Shown here: one piece after another, positions 63,179 to 64,000 of the stretch
How the letters are laid out: every line of letters starts with the position of its first letter
Position numbering within the stretch: the stretch's first letter is position 1
Source: JAQGMV01 sp035525455
GTDB taxonomy: Bacteria; Pseudomonadota; Gammaproteobacteria; Burkholderiales; SG8-41
Direction: 5' to 3'
Assembly: GCA_035525455.1 (NCBI GenBank)
Contig: DATLEF010000050.1
Coordinates: 8,030-72,029 of the forward strand
DNA length: 64,000 bases
The notes under the pieces: generated by a model
Told to the model about the DNA's origin: nothing
Seen by the model: only the letters and a program-made list of their open reading frames with translations
The model's database searches: none
Translations under genes and position numbers: made by a program

Positions 63179-63747
63179 GGCCGGTCTCCTTCGAGAAAAT
63201 GCCTGAGCAGCTCGTGCCCGTTCTCGGTGAGGATCGACTCGGGATGAAACTGCACGCCTTCGACCGCCAGGCTCTTGTGCCTCACGCCCATGATTTCGCC
63301 GTCATCGCTCCACGCCGTGACTTCGAGGCAATCGGGAAGTGTTTGCTTGTCGATCACGAGCGAGTGGTAGCGCGTGGCGACAAACGGGTTCGGCAGCGAG
63401 CGAAAGACACCGCGGCTGTTGTGAGCGATCGCCGAAGTTTTGCCGTGCATGACGGCTTGCGCGTGCACGATGCGGCCGCCGAACGCCTGGCCGATGCTCT
63501 GGTGGCCCAGACATACGCCGAGCACGGGAATCTGTCCTGCAAACCGTTCGATGAGCGGCACCGAAACACCCGCTTCGTTGGGCGTGCAGGGTCCCGGAGA
63601 CACCACGATGCGATCGGGCTTCATCGCCTCGATCTCATCCAGCGACACCTCATCGTTACGGCGCACGACGACTTCTTCCCCCAGCTCGCCGAAATATTGG
63701 ACGAGGTTGTAGGTGAAGGAATCGTAGTTGTCGATCATCAGGAGCAT
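63175..63747 (-). CDS. trpG: Anthranilate synthase component II (TrpG/PabA)
   Basis: Glutamine amidotransferase subunit, 190 aa. IDNYDSFTYNLVQYFGELG, nucleophile cysteine in VLGVCLGHQSIGQAFGG, and VEGVQFHPESILTE. Coupled to trpD. It may also serve p-aminobenzoate synthesis. trpE is not directly upstream in the visible sequence. Confidence 0.96.
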   Translation of the reverse strand: MLLMIDNYDSFTYNLVQYFGELGEEVVVRRNDEVSLDEIEAMKPDRIVVSPGPCTPNEAGVSVPLIERFAGQIPVLGVCLGHQSIGQAFGGRIVHAQAVMHGKTSAIAHNSRGVFRSLPNPFVATRYHSLVIDKQTLPDCLEVTAWSDDGEIMGVRHKSLAVEGVQFHPESILTENGHELLRHFLEGDRP

Positions 63748-64000
63748 GTTTGGCGACTCTCAAGCCTTAATTTATTGAAAACGCTAAATAACTAGTGCCG
63801 GGTTGTTTGGCGGAATGGGCCAGGATACCCGCATTGATACCCGCTTTACGGAACACTGCCCCGCAAAATCGCATGGTTGGCGCCATTATCTCACGCACCG
63901 GTTATATGTTCGGGCGCGGCACCGCCCTACCCGTCGTGCCAAGTGCCGCCTGAGGCACCTCGGGCCCGTCGTGGCGTTGCGTTTAGATACTGCGCACGGC
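63748..64000. other. Unassigned region upstream of trpG
   Basis: All three minus-strand frames are closed by stops before reaching trpG, so trpE does not directly precede it. Bases about 63764-63795 are strikingly AT-rich for this genome and may hold the trpGDC promoter. GATACCCGC occurs twice at 63824-63844 with a 3-bp spacer. A plus-strand frame is open from an ATG at 63815 to the window edge but shows no recognisable protein features. Confidence 0.4.

Noticed and set aside
63815..64000. Plus-strand frame open to the window edge (possible integrase)
   Set aside because: Only 62 codons visible, arginine/histidine-rich, no integrase motif; kept as unassigned sequence.

Overview
This 64 kb window is a stretch of chromosome from a GC-rich betaproteobacterium, probably of the Burkholderiales/Nitrosomonadales type. 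The evidence is gene content and order: a complete dcw cluster from mraZ to ftsA, the rsmI | yraN-diaA-dolP neighbourhood, birA-coaX-SPOR, rplM-rpsI-argC-DUF6776-bactofilin-erpA next to mepM/tyrS, trpGDC, a Bug-family solute-binding protein, and a double-length UvrA. No prophage, insertion sequence, CRISPR array, tRNA or rRNA gene was seen. Almost all of the window is ordinary chromosomal core. The accessory-looking part lies at about 23.9-39.5 kb.

Layout. 1-16.1 kb (minus): ftsA (cut by the window edge), ftsQ, ddl, murB, murC, murG, ftsW, murD, mraY, murF, murE, ftsI, ftsL, rsmH and mraZ. They are read from one strong sigma70-type promoter that overlaps a three-repeat MraZ operator, and most genes are joined by 4-nt ATGA/GTGA overlaps. 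16.2-16.7 kb (minus): RNase P RNA with an unusual hairpin-rich expansion. 16.7-22 kb: a small membrane protein, pyrC, rsmI, then the plus-strand envelope/heptose operon yraN-gmhA/diaA-dolP-rfaE2. 21.7-23.9 kb (minus): birA-coaX-SPOR protein. 24-30 kb: an S51 peptidase preceded by a short leader ORF, a Bug protein, glnS, an N-formylglutamate amidohydrolase-like protein and a membrane diguanylate cyclase. 30-39 kb: a run of oxidoreductases and hydrolases (Zn-ADH, SDR, ketopantoate-reductase-like, HIBADH-like, secreted alpha/beta hydrolase, LLM flavin monooxygenase) with ettA among them. 39-46 kb: a small lipoprotein, a periplasmic BON protein, and a 1904-residue UvrA with four ATPase cassettes. 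45-56 kb: pirin, pdxH, Pit phosphate transporter with its DUF47 partner, a SWIB protein, two MsrA proteins, a protein of unknown function divergent from an XRE regulator, fbp, tyrS and mepM. 56-64 kb: erpA, bactofilin, DUF6776, argC, rpsI, rplM, OsmC, coq7, trpC, trpD, trpG.

How it works together. The left third builds peptidoglycan precursors and the divisome. The middle handles envelope homeostasis, cofactors (biotin, CoA, PLP, ubiquinone) and translation. The 30-39 kb block looks like small-molecule catabolism of unknown substrate. The least ordinary items are the tandem UvrA, the expanded rnpB, a 48-bp repeat found just downstream of two unrelated genes, a 21-codon leader ORF coupled to the S51 peptidase, and several small genes easily missed by gene callers (56-aa lipoprotein, 53-aa basic ORF). 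No convincing new multi-gene system was found. All functional calls are from reading motifs and context; no database search was run.
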